Source: a bacterium (lineage in GTDB: Bacteria; Planctomycetota; Planctomycetia; Pirellulales; Pirellulaceae). From it: a DNA stretch of 8,469 nt. The stretch covers positions 1-8,469 of the forward strand of contig JAUIHJ010000347.1 in the NCBI GenBank assembly GCA_030432015.1, read 5' to 3'. Numbering within the stretch: position 1 is the stretch's first letter; each line of letters begins with the position of its first letter. Under the pieces are notes generated by a model that made no database searches, was not told the DNA's origin, and saw only the letters and a program-made list of their open reading frames with translations. Positions 1-7,300 of the stretch are shown piece by piece. A program made the translations under genes and the position numbers.

Positions 1-101
1 GCATTGGCGTCACGGCTGAGTCCCAGTGACTCGAGAAACGGCAGCGCGATCAGTGCGGTGCTACTGCGAAGAACTTCGCGGCGAGTAAAGTGGTTTGTCA
101 T
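1..101 (-). CDS. DUF1552 family Tat-exported protein, N-terminus only (runs off the left edge)
   Basis: Only the first 33 codons are inside the window. The peptide begins MTNHFTRREVLRSS and continues with a short hydrophobic stretch ALIALPFLESLGL. The RREVLR motif followed by that stretch is a twin-arginine (Tat) signal of the kind that opens planctomycete DUF1552 proteins, which typically read RRxxLR...LALPxLE. DUF1552 proteins have no established reaction. They are repeatedly encoded directly after DUF1592/DUF1588 cytochromes, and that is the arrangement here: the DUF1592 gene ends 58 bases upstream on the same strand. The ATG at 101-99 is supported by AGGA seven bases ahead of it. A DUF1501 protein also has a Tat leader and is the main alternative, but the ALPFLES stretch and the DUF1592 neighbour favour DUF1552. 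The family call is inference from the leader and the context, because the body of the protein is not visible. Confidence 0.72.
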   Translation of the reverse strand, partial: MTNHFTRREVLRSSTALIALPFLESLGLSRDAN

Positions 102-108
102 GGCGTGA

Positions 109-112
109 TCCT
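109..112 (-). promoter_or_regulatory. Ribosome binding site for the DUF1552-type gene
   Basis: The minus strand reads AGGA, then seven bases, then ATG. This is ordinary Shine-Dalgarno spacing and fixes the start of the Tat-leader gene at position 101. Confidence 0.6.
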
Positions 113-159
113 GTCGATGAAAATGATTTGACCGAGTTTCTCGAACTCTCGCGGTTAGC

Positions 160-2724
160 CTATTTCGTGCGAAAAACCGCCGACTGCGTGAGTGCGTGTA
201 CAAAGGAACTCACTCTGTAATCGCTGCTGCTCGCATGGCGGATAATCTCGTCGGCCAATTCCTGATCCGTAAATCCATAGGGTCGGCCGAGCCCGTAAGT
301 GATTAGTGATTCCGTGAAGCCTCGCGCGAAGGCATCACCGCGTTCTGCCACAGCACTGCGGAGTTCGAAGTAGTCGGCGAACGGTGTGCCGTCCGAAAGT
401 TGCCCGCTGGGGTCGATGGGGAATGCCTCCAACTTCTTCCGCTTGCGGAATTTTCCCGGTGTGTCGATCACTTCCATGTCGCGCCACAGACCGGCGGCAT
501 CGAAGTTCTCCAGTCCGTAACCGATCGGGTCGATTTTTTGATGGCAGTTCGCGCACTGCGGCTGTTCCTGGTGTGCGCGCGCCAAATTGCGGGCGGCAAG
601 AGGCTGACCATCCAGTCGACTGAGCATCGGCACATTCGCCGGCGCCGGCGGTGGCGGATCGTTAAGCAACTTGCGCAGAATCCATACGCCGCGTTCCACG
701 GGAGAGGTTCGCTGACCGTCTGACCCCATTGCCAGGACCGCCGCGGTGCCCAGCAAACCGCCTCGCCTGGAATCCTGCGCGACCGGGACTTTACGGAACT
801 GGTGGCCGTCGACTCCCGGAATACCATAGTAAGCGGCCAGCAGATCGTTGATCACCACGAAGTCCGGCTTGAGCAGCGTCTGGAGCGGTAACTCGTCCTT
901 CAGAATCAGTTGGAAGGTCTGAAAGATTTCCTCTCCCGCCGACTCGCGAGCGGCGTTGTCAAACGTTGGAAATTGGACACCGTCGTACTGGAACATCCCC
1001 AGGCGGTCCATCTGCAACCATTGATAGACGAAGCCACGGACAAACTCTTCGGCCCGCGCATCGGCCAGCATCCTCGACGTCTGCTCCTTCAGCACGCGAT
1101 CTTCAAGCAGTTGGCCGGTCCGGCCGAGCTTCAATAATTCGTCATCCGGCGGGGCGCTCCACAGAAAGTACGACAGTCGCACGGCCAATTCAGGCCCAGT
1201 CAAGAGCGTCGACGACCCATGACCCGTCGGCGCAGCGCCTGCCGATTCCACCATGTACAGAAAGCTGGGCGAAGCCAGCATGATCGATAGCGGATCGATC
1301 AGTGCTTCGGTCCGACTCTGCCCGTTGCTTCGATTCGCACGGTAGCGTTCCAGCAGTTTTCCCAGGTAGTCGCCGCTGGGAGACTCGCCCCGAAATGCAT
1401 GCTCACCGAATCGCTGGAGAACCTGGCTGGCAAATTGCTCGTCACTCCAGTCCGCTGGCTTGTCGAACAGAATCTGCGCGACCAACGCGTCGCGGCGTTC
1501 GTCACGCACTGGGCCAATCATTTCAGCCCAATCGACCCACAAGCCCGGCGGAGTGCCGATGCCGTTGGCCTTCATGTCGATCGTCGCCTGGTTCTTGTCC
1601 GCCCGGTCCTGGTGGGTCCGCTGGTGAATCCAGACCTGCTTGGTTTCGCCCGGCCGATGCACGAAGGAGAATTCGATAATCTCCGGGGCCGATAGCGGAG
1701 CGGTCACTTTTCGCCAGCCGAGCCGAGTGCGTCCGGTCCCGTAGCCTTCCGAAAATTCAAGATAGTGCAACCGCTCCCGCGCGTCGGGGTAGGCCGCAGC
1801 CCGGACGCGAATCGTGTAACGCCCATCCTGCGCCGCGTGAAGAACCGGCAGCTTCACCTTTGTGTAGCCTCCCTGCTTGATCGTCATGATCAGCGTGATC
1901 CCGGACTTGGTCTCCGGGCGATTCAAGTAGTCTTCCAACAGTGGCAGCCATTCGACGGCGCGCTGTTTCTTCGCCGAGTACTCGTCGAGAAATCCGAATT
2001 CCGACGCAGGTTTATCGTCCTGCGAGAAAAACGCTTCGGCCCTTCGTTTTCGATCTCGCAATTCCTCTGCGGCAGCGGCGTAATGAGGCGTGTATTCCAA
2101 TTCAGGCTCAACGCGAATCGTTCGTAATCCGGGACGCTTCCGTGGCAGCAACGCCAGTTCGAGCGATCGACGCGCCGTTGCGAGGTATTGCTCAATCTGA
2201 TCGCTCGACATAAACAGCGACGCGCCCTGCGTATCGAAACCCGACGTCGCCTGATCGTCCGGTAGGTCTGTAACGTCGGGTCGCACGCCCAGCAGCGCTT
2301 CGATCGTGTTCGCGTATTCGCGGCGATTCAATCGGCGCATCGTGACGACGCCACCCGAGTCGGTGAGGATTTTCCGCGCGACGACCATCTGCTCGGACAG
2401 GTCTTTCAGAAAGTCAGATTTATCAGCATTGCTCAGCGGTTCGGCATCCTCGGGCGGCATCTCGCCCGAGTTGATCGCATTCAAGACCTTCGCCCAACGT
2501 TCCGCGGTCGCAATGTCCTCGCTGATGGTGAACGACAGATTCTCCAGATCAATGTTGCCCTCTTTGGTTGCCGCGTCGTGACATTCCAAGCAGTGTTGCT
2601 TGAAGATCACCAAGTGCTTCGCTGGCATTGCCGCCGTTGGCGAATCGTCAGCCCGGACGGGAACCGCGACCAGGCTGCCAACCGCAGCTACGATCGCGAA
2701 TAAGTAAATGAGCGGGCGATTCAT
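160..2724 (-). CDS. Exported DUF1592/DUF1588-type protein with two c-type haem sites (planctomycete cytochrome)
   Basis: The 854-residue product opens with a Sec-type signal: NRP, a hydrophobic core at about residues 5-22, and VRADD with a likely cleavage after Ala26. A first haem site, CLECH (Cys45, Cys48, His49), lies in a PSCyt1-like domain; Met89 in GEMPPED is a candidate distal ligand. The order of the rest matches the family: PSD3/DUF1587 (about 127-190, RRLNRREYANTI), a beta-rich region of possible carbohydrate-binding type (about 275-405), PSD5/DUF1595 (about 410-470), PSD4/DUF1592 (about 475-625, AVRLSYFLWSAPPDDEL), PSCyt3/DUF1588 (about 654-750) with the second haem site CANCH (Cys724, Cys727, His728), and PSD2/DUF1585 (about 772-852, TYGLGRPY). 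Length and order are normal and nothing appears broken. The reaction of the family is not established; periplasmic electron transfer linked to oxidation of a polymer is a common guess. The start has GAGGA ten bases upstream. The gene follows the sigma/FecR frame after 97 bases and precedes the DUF1552-type gene, so co-transcription is likely. Confidence 0.93.
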   Translation of the reverse strand: MNRPLIYLFAIVAAVGSLVAVPVRADDSPTAAMPAKHLVIFKQHCLECHDAATKEGNIDLENLSFTISEDIATAERWAKVLNAINSGEMPPEDAEPLSNADKSDFLKDLSEQMVVARKILTDSGGVVTMRRLNRREYANTIEALLGVRPDVTDLPDDQATSGFDTQGASLFMSSDQIEQYLATARRSLELALLPRKRPGLRTIRVEPELEYTPHYAAAAEELRDRKRRAEAFFSQDDKPASEFGFLDEYSAKKQRAVEWLPLLEDYLNRPETKSGITLIMTIKQGGYTKVKLPVLHAAQDGRYTIRVRAAAYPDARERLHYLEFSEGYGTGRTRLGWRKVTAPLSAPEIIEFSFVHRPGETKQVWIHQRTHQDRADKNQATIDMKANGIGTPPGLWVDWAEMIGPVRDERRDALVAQILFDKPADWSDEQFASQVLQRFGEHAFRGESPSGDYLGKLLERYRANRSNGQSRTEALIDPLSIMLASPSFLYMVESAGAAPTGHGSSTLLTGPELAVRLSYFLWSAPPDDELLKLGRTGQLLEDRVLKEQTSRMLADARAEEFVRGFVYQWLQMDRLGMFQYDGVQFPTFDNAARESAGEEIFQTFQLILKDELPLQTLLKPDFVVINDLLAAYYGIPGVDGHQFRKVPVAQDSRRGGLLGTAAVLAMGSDGQRTSPVERGVWILRKLLNDPPPPAPANVPMLSRLDGQPLAARNLARAHQEQPQCANCHQKIDPIGYGLENFDAAGLWRDMEVIDTPGKFRKRKKLEAFPIDPSGQLSDGTPFADYFELRSAVAERGDAFARGFTESLITYGLGRPYGFTDQELADEIIRHASSSDYRVSSFVHALTQSAVFRTK

Positions 2725-2734
2725 GATGTTGAGG

Positions 2735-2739
2735 TCCTC
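2735..2739 (-). promoter_or_regulatory. Ribosome binding site for the DUF1592 gene, inside a small palindrome
   Basis: The minus strand reads GAGGA, ten bases, then ATG, a slightly long spacing. The purine block is the left half of the palindrome GAGG-A-CCTC at 2731-2739, so it could pair with its own right half. The pairing is only four base pairs and probably weak. Confidence 0.5.
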
Positions 2740-2820
2740 GTGGGCTTCGTTTCCGCATGTGTCAACTGAGAGAATATGAATAGGTAAGTAGACTTCATGG
2801 AGTGGGCGCGATGCGCAATC

Positions 2821-3927
2821 CTATTCAAACGAGAGTTCCAGCAACGGTCCCACGGCTTCGGGATGAGCATCACTGGCAAACATGTGGGTCAGTCCGGGAA
2901 CTTCCCCTTCGACTTGTGTCGTCTCACGGACCAAGATCAGTGTCACCGATTGGCCAGGAAATGTTTGGAGAAACTCAGCGAGTTCCTGGTTGGCAATTCC
3001 AAATGAACCGCGCTGCTGGCTCCGGGGGATCTCAAACGTACCCAACAGGATGCCATCCTCCGGAGCGGGAGAATCTTCCCAGGTGGCTTCGGTCGTCCAG
3101 TCCGCCTTAGCTGGATTCGTCAGTCCATAAACGCCAAATCGATTGAGCTCTGGCAGTCGCGAGGCAAACCCCCGCTGGCTTGGGACCAGATTCAAACGCA
3201 GCCTCGCGGCCGTGAGGCGACCGGCGTCAACCGTGGACAGATCGAAGGCAAAAAACGATCGATGATCCCATTTGCCATTGTCGGTCTTCTTGACGGACAG
3301 CACTTCCGGATCGAGGAACTTGTGCCGCTTGTTGTTCCGCAGCACCGATGTGGCTCGGCCGTTCGTCCCGATTCGAGTAACGTCGCTCGTTGGATCCAGT
3401 GCACTCGTTTGCTGTTCCAGGTCGATGAGGTTGACGGAACCTTCGTGGACCGAGACGGTTTTGTGGGGTTCCTGCAACCTGACTTCCTTCCCCGTGCCGG
3501 AGTGGTGAACGGCAATCTCCCCCTCGATCAATTCAAAGTCAGAGCGCCGTGCCGCTCGATCGACGTGCACGGCAAACCGCGTCCCGTAGTCAATCGCGTA
3601 ACCGTCCGGAGTTTCGATCACGAAACCGACTGCCTCACTCGCCAGCGTTTCGACCAATTCCGACGAAAATCCCAACCAATTGCCACGCTTGTGTCGTTTA
3701 AAATGTGCAAGTGTCTGGAGATAGGCAACCCGAAACGCCCATGCCTTGAAGTTGGTTCCTTCGCGAAACTCACCAATCTTCTGCCAAAGAACGACATTGG
3801 TTTCCTGTAGAATGTCCTGGGCATCGCTGCGGTTAGGATGCAGCGCGAGGATATATGCCAACAACGGTGCCTGATGCAGGCTGATCTGCCGAATCGTGTT
3901 CGCCGGTGAATTCTGGTCACTATTCAT
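2821..3927 (-). CDS. Chimeric frame: RHO-type ECF sigma factor region 2 joined to the C-terminal part of a FecR/DNRLRE protein
   Basis: This 368-codon frame contains two halves normally encoded by adjacent genes. Residues about 15-96 match region 2 of the Rhodopirellula/Verrucomicrobium-type ECF sigma factors: LLAYILALHPNRSDAQDILQ, NVVLWQKIGEF, GTNFKAWAFRVAYLQTLAHF and the basic KRHKR. Sigma region 4, expected next, is missing. From residue about 100 the sequence becomes the second half of a FecR domain (GFVIETPDG, IDYGTRFAVHVD, FELIEGEIAVHHSGTGKEVR, to about 165). Residues about 181-368 resemble a DNRLRE-type beta domain (SFFAFDLSTV, ARLRLNLV, TTEATWEDSPAPEDG, LLELSFE). I see no membrane segment, although FecR proteins of these cassettes are normally anchored and exposed outside. 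As it stands the protein could bind core polymerase through region 2 but lacks the -35 reader. The simplest explanation is an in-frame deletion between neighbouring sigma and FecR genes. A true fusion or an assembly error are the alternatives. The start at 3927 has only a poor Shine-Dalgarno (GAGG about 20 bases ahead), but it suits the sigma N-terminus. Confidence 0.85.
   Translation of the reverse strand: MNSDQNSPANTIRQISLHQAPLLAYILALHPNRSDAQDILQETNVVLWQKIGEFREGTNFKAWAFRVAYLQTLAHFKRHKRGNWLGFSSELVETLASEAVGFVIETPDGYAIDYGTRFAVHVDRAARRSDFELIEGEIAVHHSGTGKEVRLQEPHKTVSVHEGSVNLIDLEQQTSALDPTSDVTRIGTNGRATSVLRNNKRHKFLDPEVLSVKKTDNGKWDHRSFFAFDLSTVDAGRLTAARLRLNLVPSQRGFASRLPELNRFGVYGLTNPAKADWTTEATWEDSPAPEDGILLGTFEIPRSQQRGSFGIANQELAEFLQTFPGQSVTLILVRETTQVEGEVPGLTHMFASDAHPEAVGPLLELSFE
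3601..3660 (-). other. Probable fusion junction between the sigma and FecR coding sequences
   Basis: Reading codons 90-109, the protein passes from ELVETLASEA, typical of the stretch between regions 2 and 4 in RHO-type sigma factors, to VGFVIETPDG, typical of the middle of a planctomycete FecR domain. The codons for Ser97-Glu98-Ala99 (AGTGAGGCA, 3639-3631) could belong to either parent, since sigma factors often read LAxEA here and FecR proteins often read PxEAVGF. A short shared sequence at this point would explain a clean in-frame deletion. The exact break cannot be placed without an intact relative. Confidence 0.6.
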
Positions 3928-4002
3928 TACAGGAAGATAGCCAAAACCTCCGGATGGTTAGGCGAGAACTGAAACTTTTTCGCTATTGCCACGTCCTGTG
4001 GT

Positions 4003-4029
4003 TTGAGCCCGTAAGCTGCTCAGGCTCAA
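4003..4029. repeat. Inverted repeat, 7-bp arms, upstream of the sigma/FecR gene
   Basis: The arms TTGAGCC (4003-4009) and GGCTCAA (4023-4029) are exact complements around a 13-base loop. Two outer G-T pairs could extend the stem. It sits about 75-100 bases ahead of the sigma/FecR start codon, where an operator or a leader hairpin could lie. There is no U-run on either strand, so it does not look like a terminator. A role is not shown by the sequence. Confidence 0.4.
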
Positions 4030-4052
4030 GTTTCTGACCATTCAAGCCATGG

Positions 4053-4078
4053 ACGAGTCATGCGATCCAAAGACTCGT
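4053..4078. repeat. Perfect 7-bp inverted repeat with a 12-base spacer
   Basis: ACGAGTC (4053-4059) and GACTCGT (4072-4078) are exact complements with 12 bases between them. The centre-to-centre distance of 19 bases is larger than a typical single dimeric operator, so a hairpin or a chance match are equally possible. The palindrome GACGCGTC follows four bases later at 4082-4089. Confidence 0.4.
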
Positions 4079-4175
4079 ACCGACGCGTCAGATGGATCGG
4101 CTGACGATCGGGGCAAGCACTTCAATCAAGATCAGGCCAGGTCCCGCTTTTTCCGGTCTGGACGGAATGCTCCTC

Positions 4176-4193
4176 CGGAGTGGCCACGCTCCG
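4176..4193. repeat. Compact GC-rich hairpin with a tetraloop
   Basis: CGGAGTG and CGCTCCG form a seven-pair stem (one G-T pair) closing the four-base loop GCCA. It overlaps the palindrome CTCCGGAG at 4173-4180. No T-run follows on either strand. The compact shape is what a dispersed REP-like element would show, but whether it recurs in the genome cannot be seen from this window. Confidence 0.4.
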
Positions 4194-4294
4194 AACCGGG
4201 AAACCTTCGCGCCTGATACCTCTTGTAGGCAGCGGCTGCATCGACTTTCAGATCAAGGGGTGAACGGCACCCGGGATCGAACGGCATCAGGCAG

Positions 4295-4307
4295 GCGGGA
4301 CGCCCGC
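4295..4307. repeat. Short GC-only hairpin just after the sialidase-like/DUF1080 stop codon
   Basis: GCGGG-ACG-CCCGC forms a five-pair stem with a three-base loop about 20 bases past the TAA at 4328-4330 on the minus strand. The position suits a transcript end, but no U-run follows, so an intrinsic terminator is not supported. The flanks repeat the hairpin sequence (GTCCCGC occurs twice on the minus strand within 4296-4312), as in short REP-type palindromes. Confidence 0.3.
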
Positions 4308-4327
4308 GGGACCGAAATCGTTGTCGC

Positions 4328-7300
4328 TTAATCTTCTTGCTGCTTCTTCTGCGTTTCCAGCATCCGTTTCACGCGATCCTGCTCTTTCTTCAGCGCCTCT
4401 CCTGCCACTGGCAGGGGAACGAAATCGGGGTCAGCGGCAAGTTCTTCCTCGCCCGGAATTTCGCGCCACCGCAGGTTGCGGAACCAGACATCCTGCCCGT
4501 GGTCCTGAAGCCACAGACGGCCACCGCGCGCTTTGAGATCGGCGCCGCGGATGTCTAATAGTTCGACGTGACGGGCCCACTTCGGATCAGTGTAGTCGAA
4601 GGACAACACGCGCTCGCCGTTGACCCAATGCTCGATGACCGTGCCTTTGCATTTCACCCGCCCGCTGTTCCATTGGCCGTAGGGTTTGGTCACGTCTCTT
4701 GATGGAGCCATGCAGAAAAAGAGCGAGCCCGCCGCCTGCCGAGGATTCTCGCCGTAGGGACTGTGGACGTTGTCGAGGACCTGATATTCGTACTGCGCAG
4801 GCCGGTAGTAGACACCGGAGTTGCAGCCTTTGGACACTTTCCATTCAAAACGAAGTTCGAAGTCATTCGGCACGAACGCGTTGGTATAGGTGAGTGGTCC
4901 GCCACGGTCCTTACGGAAGAAAGCGCCGTCTTCAATGACCCAATTGCCGCCATGCTCCCAGCCGGAGAAGCTCTTGCCGTCGAACAGCCTGACAAACGTG
5001 GGCTCCTTCCGGCGCTCGCTGGCCAGCGCATCGGTCTCCGTCAAGCGGAAGCGGGTGTTCATCACGGAATGTTCCTCGGGACCCTCTGCATATTTGAGGT
5101 AGGTCGTCGCGATGACCGTGCCGTCTGGCAACACTTCGAGGTCGGAATAACCACAGTCGGTGTTTCCCTTCCCCGGCTTGTCCGACTCGCTGCGCAGTGC
5201 GTTGTGAAAGAGTTTGATACGATAGTCCCCTGGTCGGCCGTTGAGAATGTCTTCGAAGCGTCCCACCCACGCGACATAATGGCCGAACGTCGAACTGGTC
5301 TTGGCCACATCGCGGAAGGCAACGACAAGGCGCCCGTCGAGGGCGAATTTTGCGACGTGCCGATTGCCGGTGAGAGTCGCGGGCAACTCCTTTGGCGCGG
5401 TCCATGTCTTCGCATTGTCGCGGCTGACGGAAAACAGCGAATGGTGTTGGCGGCTATTCTCGCGTAGCAGCATGAGATGCGTTTTCCCGTCGGGAGAACG
5501 AATCACGCAGGGCTGACTCCATCGTGACGGGACACGGAGGATGCGGCGACTGGGACTCCAGGTCAGCCCCCCATCGAGCGATTCGCTCTGGGTGACATAG
5601 CCAGGCAGGTCGGTCCACATGACGTGACGTTTTCCATTATCAAAGGTGTGGATCGTCTTCGGTGGCACTTCTCCTTCGACACCATTGGGAGCCATTGGAG
5701 CCCAGGTCTTGCCATCGTCTTCGGAAAACGATTGATGCATCGGATAGGGCGGTTTCCCCTGGCGGCTCCAATCGAGACCATCGGCAAAGCAGAAGAGTCG
5801 CGCCGTGCCGTCCGGCGCGACGAGGCGATGCAACGCGGGCGTGTTTGAGGTTTCCTGCCAGTTGCTTGGCACGCTAAGCGGCTTGCTCCAAGTGAGTCCG
5901 GCGTCCGTGCTCCTCGCGATCGGGCCGATCCACTGCGCGTGGCCGAGACACCAAGCGGTGAACATGGTCTTCCCGTCAGGCAGCAACACCGTGTCACAGT
6001 GCCCCTGATAAACCGACGTTGTACCGGCCGCGACGACAGAGTGCCGATCCTTGTCCGCAGAAAGGTCGACGAGTTGCATGTCGATCTCGCGGTTCACTCC
6101 GGCGGTCGGCCCCTGGAAAGTTGGAAGCTGCGACACCTCGCGCGCGAGCGGACGGCTGATAAGGATCTTCGTCTGCGACGTTGGCCCGTTGAACGCTCTG
6201 GCGAGAATATCCTCCTCGGTGAAACGGGCCATCAGAATTTCGCCGTCGGTCGCGCGATTGCGATCCCAGGAGATGTAGATGGTTCCATCGGGGGCCTGGA
6301 AACCGTCGGGGTACGACACGCCTGACCGCTCGTCGAGCATCAGGCCACCACGCCATGTTTCGCCATCATCGTCGCTAAGCCAGGCAGTCAAATGGCTGCG
6401 GCCTTTGTGGGTGTCGATGGTGGTTCCGTGTTTCACGAGCAGCAAGCGATCTGAAGCCAGGCGTCGAATGTGGAAACGCGCCACGGGATGTTTGATGTTC
6501 GACGGGGCCGGCTCGGACCACGTGCGGCCTGCGTCGGCGGATTCCGATTCCATCATCCCCCGTCGCGTCCGGGCCAGCATCCACAACGATTTGTCACGAC
6601 GCTCGACAATCATGTGCTCGTGCCAGTCAGGATCCGGGAAAGACCTGACGCCGCGCCGTTGCCATGTCGCGCCCTCGTCGGTCGAAACAAAAACATTGGC
6701 GCCGCGCAGCGGGTCGAGTTCGCGGAAGCAACCGCGGAACTCGCGAAAGCCGGGACGTTGGTCGAGCGAGATCGGGAGCATCCATTCGCCGGTGGAGAGC
6801 ACGGTCGGTTTGTTGAGCGTAACGCCGTGCCAGATGCGCCGCGGCTTGGACCAGACCGGAGCTTCGGCGTCGGGGTTCTCGCAGATTGTGCCCCACACTC
6901 CACCGCGGCCATCAAACATGTCCATCGATTGGTCGAAGAAGAGCCAAAGCCGCCCTTTGGGATCCGTCCAAAGATTGCCGACGAGGATGCTGCGTTTCGC
7001 GCCGAGCCCCTCTTCGTGAGAATCGACGACCGCACGGGGGCTCGACCAGCTCGCACCGTCGTTGTCGCTGGAAGCAAGGACGAAATACGCGTCGGGACTG
7101 TCACCGCCCGCGACCCAACAGGCCCACAGCCGCCCGCCCGGCGTACGCTCAATGCCGATGGTCATGCCATAGTCAAGTTTGTCGTAGCCGTATTCGGGAA
7201 GTGGCGACGTGTTCACGATTGGCGGGACGAGCGCCTGTTCTGCGACCTTCTCCATCTTGGCGATGCGGGCGGCCGTCTGCTCGGGCGTTTCCTGATTGGT

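Larger units (their letters stand above)
3928..4327. other. 400-base intergenic region with several inverted repeats and no convincing gene
   Basis: This lies between the stop of the sialidase-like/DUF1080 gene and the start of the sigma/FecR gene, both on the minus strand. I see no tRNA, no rRNA, no riboswitch, no convincing -35/-10 pair and no hairpin followed by a U-run. It holds separate inverted repeats at 4003-4029, 4053-4078, 4176-4193 and 4295-4307, and two 8-base palindromes, GACGCGTC at 4082-4089 and CTCCGGAG at 4173-4180. On the minus strand a 51-codon open frame runs from ATG at 4287 to TGA at 4134-4132. It has no ribosome binding site and no family I recognise. The region must contain the end of one transcript and, unless all four genes are one operon, the promoter of the sigma/FecR gene. 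Confidence 0.6.

Noticed and set aside
134..148. GAGTT-AACTC inverted repeat between the DUF1592 and DUF1552-type genes
   Set aside because: It has only five pairs and no U-run, and it lies in a 58-base gap between genes that are probably co-transcribed. A chance match is likely.
3262..3810. Plus-strand open frame of 182 codons across the sigma/FecR junction
   Set aside because: The minus-strand frame has recognisable sigma, FecR and DNRLRE-like motifs over the same bases; the plus frame has none.
4295..4307. Intrinsic terminator of the large gene
   Set aside because: The hairpin is well placed but short (five pairs), and no run of T follows on the minus strand, so only a repeat is reported.
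4092..4331. Plus-strand open frame of 79 codons in the intergenic gap
   Set aside because: It has no Shine-Dalgarno and a low-complexity Arg/Thr/Gly-rich translation. It overlaps several hairpins, and every other gene runs on the minus strand.
4763..5467. Plus-strand open frame of 234 codons
   Set aside because: It is antisense to the DUF1080 and third propeller modules, which carry clear motifs. I see no domain and no neighbouring plus-strand gene.
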